From assembly GCA_036273715.1 (NCBI GenBank), contig DASUHB010000002.1:1-50507 (forward strand): a DNA stretch of 50,507 nucleotides, written 5' to 3'. The notes below the pieces were generated by a model that made no database searches, was not told the DNA's origin, and was given only the letters and a program-made list of their open reading frames with translations. The stretch's first letter is position 1. Each line of letters opens with the position of its first letter. Of the stretch, positions 42,880-50,004 are shown piece after piece. Source of the stretch: Gemmatimonadaceae bacterium (GTDB lineage: Bacteria; Gemmatimonadota; Gemmatimonadetes; Gemmatimonadales; Gemmatimonadaceae). The translations under genes and the position numbers were made by a program.

Positions 42880-43550
42880 TCGCGCCGCTCGCATGCGTGA
42901 TTCCCGCGCTCGATGCGGCGCCGACGCTGCCGCTCGTGGTGACCGCGCTCCGCGACGCGCTCGCCGGCGCGTGCATCATCGTGGTGGACGACGGGTCGCG
43001 CGATGACACCCATGCGGTCGCACGGGCCTGTGCCGACACCGTGATGCGGTTCGAACGCAACCGTGGCAAGGGCGCGGCCCTTCGCGCCGGGACGAGCGCG
43101 GCGCTCGCCCACGGTGCGCGGGCGGTGGTGACCATGGATGCCGACGGCCAGCACGACCCGTGGGCGGCGCCGCGACTGGTCGCCGCGCTCGACGACGCGG
43201 ACATGGCGGTCGGCACACGCGCGCGCGGGGCCGGCGCGATGCCGATGGGCCGGCGCATCACGAACGCGCTCGCGAGCCGAGCCGTGGGCGCGATCGTGCA
43301 CTCCCGGGTGCCGGACGCGCAGTGCGGGTTTCGCGCGATGCGCCGCGCCGTGCTCGAGCGCGTCCGTGCGAGCGGCGACCGATACGAGTTCGAGACGGAA
43401 TTTCTCATCGGCGCGGCGCGCGCCGGGTTCACGATTGCCGCCATCCCGGTGCCCACGATGTACGGCGCGCCGAGCCACTTTCGCGCGGTGCGGGACACGG
43501 CGCTGGTGGTCCGCGCCATCTGGCGACAGCGCGCCGGAGCGTTCGCCTGA
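42876..43550 (+). CDS. Family 2 glycosyltransferase (DPM1/DPG-synthase-like)
   Basis: 224 residues from GTG 42876. A GT-A fold with IIVVDDGSRDDT near residue 35, RNRGKGAALRAG near 65 and the metal-binding VTMDADGQHDP near 86; later DAQCGFRAMRR and YEFETEFLI, as in polyprenol-phosphate sugar transferases. It lacks transmembrane helices. Sugar and acceptor cannot be read from sequence. Confidence 0.88.
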   Translation: MIAPLACVIPALDAAPTLPLVVTALRDALAGACIIVVDDGSRDDTHAVARACADTVMRFERNRGKGAALRAGTSAALAHGARAVVTMDADGQHDPWAAPRLVAALDDADMAVGTRARGAGAMPMGRRITNALASRAVGAIVHSRVPDAQCGFRAMRRAVLERVRASGDRYEFETEFLIGAARAGFTIAAIPVPTMYGAPSHFRAVRDTALVVRAIWRQRAGAFA

Positions 43551-44314
43551 TGCGGCTGTTGTGCACCAACGACGACGGCATCCTCGCGTTCGGTCTGGAG
43601 TGTCTGGCCAAGGCCGCCGCTCCGTTAGGCGAGGTGACGATCGTCGCGCCCGATCGCGAGCAGAGCGCCACCAGCCACTCGCTGACGCTGCACCATCCGA
43701 TCCGGCCGGTGATGCGGGGCGAGCACCGATGGCAGGTGGATGGCACGCCGACCGACTGCGTCATGCTCGCCGTCGAGGCGCTCATGCCCGAGCGGCCGGA
43801 CTTCGTGCTGAGCGGCATCAACCACGGGCACAACATGGGCGAGGACGTGCTCTACTCGGGCACGGTGGCCGCGGCGATGGAAGGGGTCACGTTAGGCATT
43901 CCCGCCATGGCGCTGTCGTTCGCCGGCGGAGAGCTCAAGGCCGATCCGGCGCTGCTCGCCGACCAGGTCCAGGTCGTGTCCAAGCTGCTCGGCCACCTGG
44001 TGCACCTCGAGCACATCCCGCGCGACACGCTGCTCAACATCAACCTGCCGCCGCTGCCGGCGGCGCAGATCAAGGGCATCCGCCTAACGCGGTTGGGCAG
44101 GCGGGTGTACTCCGACTCGCTGGTGCGCATGCACGACCCGCGCGGCCGCGAGATCTTCTGGATCGGGGGCGGCTCGGCGGAGTGGAGCGGGGCCGACGAC
44201 TCGGACTTCCGCGCCGTCAACGAGGGATACGTGTCCGTCACGCCGTTGACGCTCGACCTCACGCACACCCGCATGCTGGAGGACGCGACGTCGTGGTGGA
44301 TGGAACTGCCATGA
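43550..44314 (+). CDS. surE: SurE, 5'/3'-nucleotidase
   Basis: Metal-dependent nucleotidase associated with stationary-phase survival. 254 residues. LLCTNDDGILAFGL carries the metal-binding aspartates at the N-terminus. SATSHSLTLHHPIRP, GTPTDCVMLAV and LSGINHGHNMGEDVLYSGTV are the family blocks. surE next to pcm is a widespread pair, here with ATGA overlap. Confidence 0.96.
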   Translation: MRLLCTNDDGILAFGLECLAKAAAPLGEVTIVAPDREQSATSHSLTLHHPIRPVMRGEHRWQVDGTPTDCVMLAVEALMPERPDFVLSGINHGHNMGEDVLYSGTVAAAMEGVTLGIPAMALSFAGGELKADPALLADQVQVVSKLLGHLVHLEHIPRDTLLNINLPPLPAAQIKGIRLTRLGRRVYSDSLVRMHDPRGREIFWIGGGSAEWSGADDSDFRAVNEGYVSVTPLTLDLTHTRMLEDATSWWMELP

Positions 44315-44952
44315 GCCAGTACGCCGGCGCGCGCCGCCGGCTGGTCGAAGCCCTGCACGACGGCGGTGTGGGCGATCTCAACGTGCTGCGCGCGTTCGAT
44401 CAGACGCCGCGGCATCTGTTCGTGCCCACCGGCATGCGCCACCGCGCGTACGAAGACAGCGCGCTGCCCATCGGCAACGGCCAAACCATCTCGCAGCCGT
44501 CCACCCATGCGCGCTATCTCGAGCTGTTGCGCCTCACCGGGTCCGAGCGCGTGCTCGAGATCGGGACTGGCTCCGGCTATCAGACCGTGCTGCTGTCACA
44601 CCTGTCGAGCCAGGTCTTCTCGATCGAGCGCGTGGGCGGTCTGCTCGAGCGGGCACGCGATGCGATCCGCGAATCGGGCGCCCGGAACGTCTCCCTGCTG
44701 AGCGGCGACGGAACGCTGGGGTGGCGAGAATATGCTCCATTCGACGCGATTCTGGTGACGGCGGGCGCGCCGGCGGAGCCGCAGCCGCTCGTCGAGCAGC
44801 TCGCCGACGGCGGCCGCATGTTGATTCCGCTGGGCGATCGCGAGGAACAGCGGCTCACGCTCGTGACGCGTCGCGGCGAGGCCGTGGAGCGCCGTGACAT
44901 GGGGCCAGCGCGATTCGTCCCGCTCGTGGGGATGCACGGCTGGCCGTCGTAG
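44311..44952 (+). CDS. pcm: Pcm, protein-L-isoaspartate O-methyltransferase
   Basis: Repairs isoaspartate damage with AdoMet. 213 residues. ALPIGNGQTISQPSTHA near residue 50 is the substrate loop; VLEIGTGSGYQTVLL near 80 is AdoMet motif I; FDAILVTAGAP and GGRMLIPLG follow. It is the last gene of the der-to-pcm run. Confidence 0.96.
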   Translation: MSQYAGARRRLVEALHDGGVGDLNVLRAFDQTPRHLFVPTGMRHRAYEDSALPIGNGQTISQPSTHARYLELLRLTGSERVLEIGTGSGYQTVLLSHLSSQVFSIERVGGLLERARDAIRESGARNVSLLSGDGTLGWREYAPFDAILVTAGAPAEPQPLVEQLADGGRMLIPLGDREEQRLTLVTRRGEAVERRDMGPARFVPLVGMHGWPS

Positions 44953-44973
44953 CCGGCCCAACGCCACGCGCGC

Positions 44974-44979
44974 TATATT
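44974..44979 (+). promoter_or_regulatory. -10-like TATATT before the 45002 gene
   Basis: TATATT followed by TTCCC, 22 bases before the ATG, with GGGAG at 44992-44996 as ribosome site. No T-rich -35 is visible. Confidence 0.5.
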
Positions 44980-45001
44980 TTCCCACCTTTCGGGAGCCTC
45001 G

Positions 45002-46297
45002 ATGCCCGATCAGTCGGACGAGACGCAAAAGCAGCAACGCCGCAGCACGGCTTTACCGCCGTTTTTCGCGCCGCGCACCGCCCGCCCAACGACGCCGTCG
45101 CAGTCGGCCACGGCGACGCCGCCGCGCCGGACGCTGTTCACCCCTCCGGGCGTCCCGAAACAGCGCCCGGCCTTCACGACACCGTTGGCCACGCCGCGGG
45201 TGACACCGTTCGCGGCGCCCGTCGTGTCGTCGCCGCCACCGACTGACCTCGATGCGTCGTACGAGCCGCCGCCGCTCCCCATGTTTGACGCTCCAGTCGG
45301 CGCCGACGACGCGATGGCGACCGGGCTGGAGGCGGCCACGGGCGCGGCGGTTAAGGAGGAGCCCGCCGTTGCGGATCCAGCCCGGTTGCCTAACGCAGAA
45401 ACGCCGTCCGAGGCAGGGCGGGGGACCGTGGCGCACGATGCCCGCGATGGCTTCGTGATCGAGCGGTACGAAACCCCGCCGATCTCGCTCAGCGCGACGG
45501 GTGAGCAGGGGGTCGTGAGCGACGATCCGTCCATGGCCTTCCAGGTCTACGACGATGCGTCGCGGTTGCTCGAGCGCGGCGCGCGCCCGGTGCCGTCCGA
45601 GGGCGGGGGCCTCGAGATCGAACGCACGGAAGTCACGTTCGAGGCAGCGTCGCCCGACGTCGCGCCGCTGGAGGTGGAGAGCTTCTGGGCGCCCCAGGCG
45701 ATGCCGCAGCCGGAGGCGCCGCGGGACGCGTCCACGCCTCCGTTAGGCAACGAGGCCGTCGTCCAGCCGCAGGCGGCGGAACCGGCGCCGGAGCCGCCGG
45801 TGCCGGTCGCCCCGCAGGCGCCGGACGATGCCGAGGAAGCGCTCGCCGAAGCCTTCGCCGAACCGGCGCCTAACGAGAGCGTGCCGCGGTGGGCCACGCC
45901 GCGGATGGTGCCGGCCGTCGAGCACGGCGCGCCGTCGCCGCGCGAGCCGTGGGACCTGCCCGCCGCTCCGCCGCCGCCGGACGAGCTGGCTGCGGCGCTC
46001 GCGTGGCCCGATTCCGGGCTGCGCGCCCGGACGCCCGCCGCCGGAATCGCCGCGCACGGCCAAACCGGCGACACATCGCATGAGCTCGCGGCGAGCGCCG
46101 AAGGATGGCCGCTGTCGGTGGCCGGCCGTCCCGGCATGCCGGACACGATCGCCGAGGCGCTGGAGCGCATCGCGCAGCGCGTGCGCGCCGGAGAAGTGCC
46201 GTTGCCGGCCGACGTCGCGCTCGCCAAGAGCGACGAGAGCGCGCTCGCGCTCACGCTGGCCGCGCTGCTGCGCGCCGGCGCGTCCACGCGTGCGTGA
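45002..46297 (+). CDS. Proline/alanine-rich, mostly disordered protein of unknown function
   Basis: 431 residues, no family recognised. The first ~90 residues are Thr/Pro/Ala-rich and basic. The middle (~100-370) is acidic and Pro-rich (for example PAPEPPVPVAPQAPDD), predicted disordered by composition. The only compact-looking part is the last ~60 residues, starting near PDTIAEALERIAQRV and ending LAAALL-like helices. No signal peptide or membrane helix. Codon pattern and GTTAGGC words match the neighbours, so it is native and expressed. The acylphosphatase starts two bases after. Confidence 0.65.
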   Translation: MPDQSDETQKQQRRSTALPPFFAPRTARPTTPSQSATATPPRRTLFTPPGVPKQRPAFTTPLATPRVTPFAAPVVSSPPPTDLDASYEPPPLPMFDAPVGADDAMATGLEAATGAAVKEEPAVADPARLPNAETPSEAGRGTVAHDARDGFVIERYETPPISLSATGEQGVVSDDPSMAFQVYDDASRLLERGARPVPSEGGGLEIERTEVTFEAASPDVAPLEVESFWAPQAMPQPEAPRDASTPPLGNEAVVQPQAAEPAPEPPVPVAPQAPDDAEEALAEAFAEPAPNESVPRWATPRMVPAVEHGAPSPREPWDLPAAPPPPDELAAALAWPDSGLRARTPAAGIAAHGQTGDTSHELAASAEGWPLSVAGRPGMPDTIAEALERIAQRVRAGEVPLPADVALAKSDESALALTLAALLRAGASTRA

Positions 46298-46298
46298 C

Positions 46299-46574
46299 AT
46301 GCTGCGCCTGCACTTGCGTGTCCGCGGCGCGGTGCAGGGCGTCGGCTTCCGATGGTTCGCCCGCGAGACGGCGCAACGGCTCGGCGTATCCGGGTGGGTG
46401 CGAAATTGCGACGATGGCAGCGTGGAGATCGGCGTCGGCGGCGACGATGAGCGGGTGGAGAAGTTCGCCGCCGCGATGGCGCGCGGCCCGCGGAACGCGT
46501 CAGTCAGCGATGTTTCCCGGAACCCGTTAGGCGACGACGAGCCGCTCGCTCGCCCCTTCGAGATCAGACGGTGA
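46299..46574 (+). CDS. Acylphosphatase
   Basis: 91 residues. Hydrolyses acyl phosphates. The phosphate loop VRGAVQGVGFRWFA (residues ~8-21) includes the catalytic arginine, and VSGWVRNCDDGSVEI holds the catalytic asparagine. Length and fold pattern are standard. Starts right after the previous stop, probably co-transcribed with apt. Confidence 0.95.
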   Translation: MLRLHLRVRGAVQGVGFRWFARETAQRLGVSGWVRNCDDGSVEIGVGGDDERVEKFAAAMARGPRNASVSDVSRNPLGDDEPLARPFEIRR

Positions 46575-46581
46575 GGCACCC

Positions 46582-47130
46582 ATGAACCGAAGCGAGCTCA
46601 CGTCGAGCGCCCTCGCGGGAGAGTTGCGGCGCGCGATCCGGGACGTCCCGGACTTTCCGAAGTCGGGCATTGTCTTCAAGGACATCACGCCCATTCTGCT
46701 GGACGCGACGCTGTTTCACCATGCGACCGAGGCCATGGCGGCACCGTTCGCCGCGGACGCGATCACGCACGTGATCGGCATCGAGAGTCGCGGGTTCATC
46801 CTCGGCGCCCCGGTCGCGCAGCATCTGGGCGCAGCGTTCGTTCCGGTCCGCAAGCCGGGCAAGCTGCCCTCTACGGTGGAGCGGGTGCAGTACGCGCTCG
46901 AGTACGGCACCGACGCGCTCGAGATGCACCGCGATGCCTTGGGCCCGAGCGATCGAGCGCTCATCGTGGACGACGTGCTGGCCACCGGTGGGACGGCGCG
47001 CGCGACGTGCGAGCTCGTGGAACGCACCGGTGCGCGTGTCATCGGGTGCAGCCTCCTGATGGTGCTCACGTTCTTGTCCGGCGTGCAGGCGCTGTCGTCC
47101 AGGCGCGTCGAGTCGCTGCTCGAGTACTGA
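46582..47130 (+). CDS. apt: Adenine phosphoribosyltransferase
   Basis: Salvages adenine to AMP with PRPP. 182 residues. The N-terminal IRDVPDFPKSGIVFKDITPIL and the PRPP loop ALIVDDVLATGGTA near residue 133 are diagnostic. GIESRGFILGAPVA binds the pyrophosphate side. GTGAGG ahead of ATG 46582 is the ribosome site. Confidence 0.97.
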   Translation: MNRSELTSSALAGELRRAIRDVPDFPKSGIVFKDITPILLDATLFHHATEAMAAPFAADAITHVIGIESRGFILGAPVAQHLGAAFVPVRKPGKLPSTVERVQYALEYGTDALEMHRDALGPSDRALIVDDVLATGGTARATCELVERTGARVIGCSLLMVLTFLSGVQALSSRRVESLLEY

Positions 47131-47142
47131 CCGGGCGCCTAA

Positions 47143-47165
47143 CTCCGGCCGTCGGCGCGCCGGAG
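47143..47165 (+). terminator. Hairpin after apt
   Basis: CTCCGGC (47143-47149) pairs with GCCGGAG (47159-47165), followed by GGTTT. The 5' arm begins on the last base of a GCCTAAC word (47137-47143). Confidence 0.6.
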
Positions 47166-47191
47166 GGTTTCCGCACAAAGGAGTGGGGTAC

Positions 47192-47197
47192 TATACT
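47192..47197 (+). promoter_or_regulatory. Candidate promoter -10 (TATACT) for tRNA-Arg
   Basis: TATACT in a GC-rich spacer, with TTTCCG (47168-47173) 18 bases upstream as a possible -35. It lies ~90 bases ahead of the tRNA, so a processed 5' leader is implied. Confidence 0.5.
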
Positions 47198-47287
47198 TCC
47201 GGCGGCGACTGGGGATCGGCGCACGCACAGCCGGTGGCGCGCTGGATCTCGAAAAGTCGTGCGAATCGAGGCGGGGTACCCCTCACA

Positions 47288-47361
47288 GCCCCTGTAGCTC
47301 AGGTGGATAGAGCAGCGGTTTCCTAAACCGTTGGCCGGGTGTTCGAGTCACCCCAGGGGCA
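47288..47361 (+). tRNA. tRNA-Arg(CCU)
   Basis: 74 bases. The acceptor stem GCCCCTG pairs with CAGGGGC (47354-47360), discriminator A. The D arm contains GCTCAGGTGGATAGAGC. The anticodon stem GCGGT/ACCGT holds the loop TTCCTAA with anticodon CCT at 47322-47324, and the T-loop is TTCGAGT. CCA is not encoded. Reads AGG codons, which are rare here. Confidence 0.95.
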
Positions 47362-47440
47362 CTGTCGGGGCATCGGGTGGCGTACCAACGAGTCTCTTTG
47401 CAGGCATTCATTCTTCACGTTCACGCAGACGAGCCAGGCT

Positions 47441-48106
47441 ATGACCAAGACAGGTGCAGCTGCACGCCCCGATCTGGAAGACCGCGCTGAGGACCTCAAG
47501 GAGTGGGCGCTGATCCACAGCAAGGGCCTATCGATCGCCGCTCTCGTCGTGGTGGTCCTGGTTGGCATCGGGTTCTTGTACGTGAAGTCGCAGCAGGCGC
47601 AAGCGCGCAATGCGTCGTCGGCGCTGCTGCAGGCGGAGCAGGCGTTAGGTGCTGGCAACTCAGCACTTGCGCAGAGCGACCTCGAGCGACTTGTGAACAG
47701 ATACGGGTCCACGGACGCGGGTCGGCAGGCTCAGCTGCTCCTCGCGCAGACCTACTTCGATGCCGGCAAATACGCCGAGGGCGTGGAGGGACTGCAGAAG
47801 CTGATCGCGGAAAAGCCGAAGTTCATCGAGGCGTCGGCGTACAACCTGTTGGGTGCCGGGTACGAGCAGCAGAACAAGTTCGACGACGCGGCGAACGCGT
47901 ACCAGAAGGCCGCAGCGATGGCGCAGGGCAAGGCGGATCGCGATACGTACCTCGCGAACGCGGCCCGGGCGCTCACAGCGGGCGGCAAGACGGCCGACGC
48001 GGTGAAGATCTGGTCGAAGCTCGCAACTGATCCAACGAGTCCGGCGGCCGCCGAGGCGCGCGTGCGGCTTGGAGAGCTCCAGGCGAAGGCGGTGAAGGCT
48101 GGGTGA
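47441..48106 (+). CDS. YfgM-like membrane-anchored TPR protein
   Basis: 221 residues. A single transmembrane helix at ~29-48 (LSIAALVVVVLVGIGFLYV) follows an N-terminal cytoplasmic stretch, and the remainder is periplasmic TPR repeats (AQLLLAQTYFDAGKYAEGVEGL and AYNLLGAGYEQQNKFDDAANAYQKA). The architecture equals that of E. coli YfgM, a SecYEG-associated chaperone factor, but similarity in detail is not established. It is the last plus-strand gene of the window. Confidence 0.8.
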   Translation: MTKTGAAARPDLEDRAEDLKEWALIHSKGLSIAALVVVVLVGIGFLYVKSQQAQARNASSALLQAEQALGAGNSALAQSDLERLVNRYGSTDAGRQAQLLLAQTYFDAGKYAEGVEGLQKLIAEKPKFIEASAYNLLGAGYEQQNKFDDAANAYQKAAAMAQGKADRDTYLANAARALTAGGKTADAVKIWSKLATDPTSPAAAEARVRLGELQAKAVKAG

Positions 48107-48144
48107 GTAGCCGATAATCGGAGTGACCTTGGCGCAAGACTCGG

Positions 48145-48169
48145 GGGCGGCTGCGATCTGCGGCCGCCC
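48145..48169 (+). terminator. Hairpin after the YfgM-like gene
   Basis: GGGCGGC pairs with GCCGCCC, and the stem continues inward three more pairs around the loop GATCT. TCGGTTCGTTG follows, so the U-tract is weak. Confidence 0.75.
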
Positions 48170-48221
48170 TCGGTTCGTTGAAGCAGCCGGTTTTCCAGAG
48201 CGCTCGGATCGCCAGCAAAGT

Positions 48222-48249
48222 ACTTCGTATAAGATATGTTATGTAAACT
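48222..48249 (+). other. dif: dif site for XerC/XerD chromosome-dimer resolution
   Basis: 28 bases in the 11-6-11 layout of dif. The left (XerC) arm is ACTTCGTATAA, the centre GATATG, and the right (XerD) arm TTATGTAAACT. The right arm equals, base for base, the one I recall for Bacillus subtilis dif; the left arm differs from it at two positions and the centre at two. The match is judged from memory of published dif sequences. Supporting context: AT-rich island, non-coding position, and gene orientation switching from plus to minus across it. Confidence 0.85.
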
Positions 48250-48282
48250 AGCATCGTGGAAAACTGTGGAAATCTCGATGCT
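48250..48282. repeat. Inverted repeat enclosing a tandem GTGGAAA decamer
   Basis: AGCATCG (48250-48256) and CGATGCT (48276-48282) flank GTGGAAAACT followed by GTGGAAATCT. On the minus strand the units read TTTCCACA and TTTTCCAC, close to DnaA-box variants. It touches the right end of dif. Function unknown. Confidence 0.6.
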
Positions 48283-48422
48283 CGCTGCTTAGCAAGGGTT
48301 TCGACTCCACTGTCGCCACCCCAGAGTGCAACTGCTCGGTACGGGAGCGCTCTATGGCTTGGCCGATGGGTTGAATGCGCTGATCGAGCTATAACGCCAA
48401 TGGAGCCGCCTGACTGTCGTCC

Positions 48423-48452
48423 TACTGTCGCGACAAGCATTTCGCGACAGTA
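48423..48452 (-). terminator. 11-bp inverted repeat just after the dapF stop
   Basis: TACTGTCGCGA (48423-48433) and TCGCGACAGTA (48442-48452) are perfect inverted copies around the 8-base spacer CAAGCATT, five bases beyond the end of dapF on the minus strand. Position fits a terminator for the minus-strand unit, but there is no T-tract, so a protein-binding palindrome is equally possible. Confidence 0.5.
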
Positions 48453-48457
48453 TCGCG

Positions 48458-49282
48458 TCACCCAATCGGCAGCAGCCCCCGAAAGACGACGCGGCCCTCA
48501 CCGCGCAGCGTCGGCAGCCACGCGCTCCCCTCGCGCCGAAGCGTGATCGTCAGCGACCGGCCGGACCGCGTCCTGAGCGTCGTCTCGAGACCAGCCTCGC
48601 CCCAGGCGGCCAACAAAATCGCCGTCGACACCGACCCCGTGCCGCACGCGAGCGTCTCCGCTTCCACTCCCCGTTCGTACGTGCGGATGTCGAATCCGCC
48701 ATCCGGCCGACGCGCGACGAAGTTTGCGTTCGCGCCGCCGCCAGGCCGAACGTACTCGTGCAGCCGGATCGCGCGACCGCGGCGCACGATCTCCAGCGTC
48801 TCGAGCTCGTCGCGCAAAATCACGACGTGCGGGTTGCCAACGATTGCGTAGCCAATTCGCTGCTCGCCCGGCTCCAGCGCGATCTCCGCAGCGGGCCGGA
48901 CGTCCGTCACCGGCCAAAGGTCGACCTCCGGCTGGCCGTCGCACATGCGTGCCGACGCAATCCCGGAGTCGGTTTCGAAACGCATCCCTGCCGCGCTGCC
49001 CGCACCCAACTGCGACGCCAAGCTCGTAACGCACAGCGCGGCGTTGCCGCACATCTCGGCGACCGATCCGTCGCTGTTGAAGTAGCGCATGCGGAACTGT
49101 GCGCCGTTCGTGCTGGTAGGCTCGATGAACACCATGCCGTCCGCGCCCACACCGGTCCCTCGCGCACAGACGTCACGTATCACCCGAGGTGTGGCCAATT
49201 GACCTGCCGGCTCGGTGCGGGCGTCGAAGACGACGAAGTCGTTTCCCGAGCCGGACATCTTGAAAAACTCCCGGTCACTCAT
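48458..49282 (-). CDS. dapF: Diaminopimelate epimerase
   Basis: Converts LL- to meso-diaminopimelate for lysine and peptidoglycan. 274 residues from the ATG at 49282; the frame opens 16 codons earlier, but this start overlaps the upstream stop as ATGA. The two catalytic cysteines lie in EMCGNAALC and LACGTGSVS. FFKMSGSGNDFVVFD begins the protein, as in the family. Confidence 0.96.
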   Translation of the reverse strand: MSDREFFKMSGSGNDFVVFDARTEPAGQLATPRVIRDVCARGTGVGADGMVFIEPTSTNGAQFRMRYFNSDGSVAEMCGNAALCVTSLASQLGAGSAAGMRFETDSGIASARMCDGQPEVDLWPVTDVRPAAEIALEPGEQRIGYAIVGNPHVVILRDELETLEIVRRGRAIRLHEYVRPGGGANANFVARRPDGGFDIRTYERGVEAETLACGTGSVSTAILLAAWGEAGLETTLRTRSGRSLTITLRREGSAWLPTLRGEGRVVFRGLLPIG

Positions 49283-50004
49283 TTGATGCGTCCCGTGATC
49301 GCCAGCCATCTGAGACGCCAGACCATCCACACAGCCTCACGCACGATCTTGCGCGACATCTTGCTTTCGCCCTCGGTACGATCCACGAAGACGATCGGAA
49401 TCTCGACGATGCGAAATCCCTTCTTCCATACGCGGAAGCTCATCTCGATCTGGAACGCGTAGCCGTTCGATCGCACCGCGTTCAGGTCGATTGCCTCGAG
49501 AACGGACCTGCGAAAGCACTTGAACCCGCCCGTGGAATCCTCGAGAGGAAGCCCAGTTACAGTTCTCGCGTATATGTTGGCGAAGAAGCTCAGGATGAGG
49601 CGCGTCATCGGCCAATTCACCACGGTCACCTTGCCGCGGCGGTACCTCGAGCCCAACACGAGGTCGGCGTTCACGATCGCGTCGAGAAACTGGGGGAGGT
49701 GGGCTGGGTCGTGCGAGAAGTCTGCGTCCATCTCGAAGAGATAGTCGTAGCCGTTCTCGAGTCCCCATCGGAAGCCCGCGATATAGGCTGTGCCGAGTCC
49801 CATCTTGCCTGCACGATGCAACACGTGCACACGCGGATTCTCGGCCGCCATTGACTCGACGATCTGTCCGGTACAGTCCGGCGACGCGTCGTCGACCACC
49901 AGGATCTCGAGTCGCGGATCCTTTTCGAGTACCGCGGGAATGAGTCGCTGGATGTTCTCCCGCTCGTTGTACGTCGGGATGATGACGATGGCGCGCTCAG
50001 GCAT
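49279..50004 (-). CDS. Polyprenol-phosphate mannosyltransferase-like GT2
   Basis: 241 residues. IVIIPTYNERENIQRL starts a GT-A fold; ILVVDDASPDCTGQIV and FEMDADFSHDPAHLP provide nucleotide and metal binding. The C-terminal DSTGGFKCFRRSVLEAI and ...EIPIVFVDRTEGESKM blocks are those of DPM1-type dolichol/polyprenol monophosphomannose synthases. No C-terminal membrane helices. It follows the membrane protein below by a short overlap, and may make the lipid-linked sugar that such a protein uses. Confidence 0.9.
   Translation of the reverse strand: MPERAIVIIPTYNERENIQRLIPAVLEKDPRLEILVVDDASPDCTGQIVESMAAENPRVHVLHRAGKMGLGTAYIAGFRWGLENGYDYLFEMDADFSHDPAHLPQFLDAIVNADLVLGSRYRRGKVTVVNWPMTRLILSFFANIYARTVTGLPLEDSTGGFKCFRRSVLEAIDLNAVRSNGYAFQIEMSFRVWKKGFRIVEIPIVFVDRTEGESKMSRKIVREAVWMVWRLRWLAITGRIK

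Larger units (their letters stand above)
48107..48457. other. Gene-free spacer holding terminator, dif site and repeats
   Basis: Separates the all-plus block from the all-minus block. It contains a terminator for the YfgM-like gene, the dif site, an AGCATCG/CGATGCT inverted repeat enclosing two GTGGAAA copies (48250-48282), and an 11-bp inverted repeat beside dapF. The centre is clearly less GC-rich than the rest of the window. I see no credible protein gene in it. Confidence 0.8.

Noticed and set aside
48221-48234. Resemblance to phage P1 loxP (ACTTCGTATA)
   Set aside because: The full 28 bases follow the 11-6-11 dif layout, not the 13-8-13 palindrome of loxP. No Cre-like gene or phage context.
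48291-48320. tRNA 3'-end-like sequence (GGGTTTCGACTCC followed by TGTCGCCACC)
   Set aside because: The T-stem pairs poorly and no matching 5' half or anticodon arm is found. It may be a decayed tRNA or old attachment site, but the evidence is too thin.
48256-48546. A 96-residue plus-strand frame between dif and dapF
   Set aside because: Half of it is antisense to dapF, there is no ribosome site, and the sequence lacks domain character.
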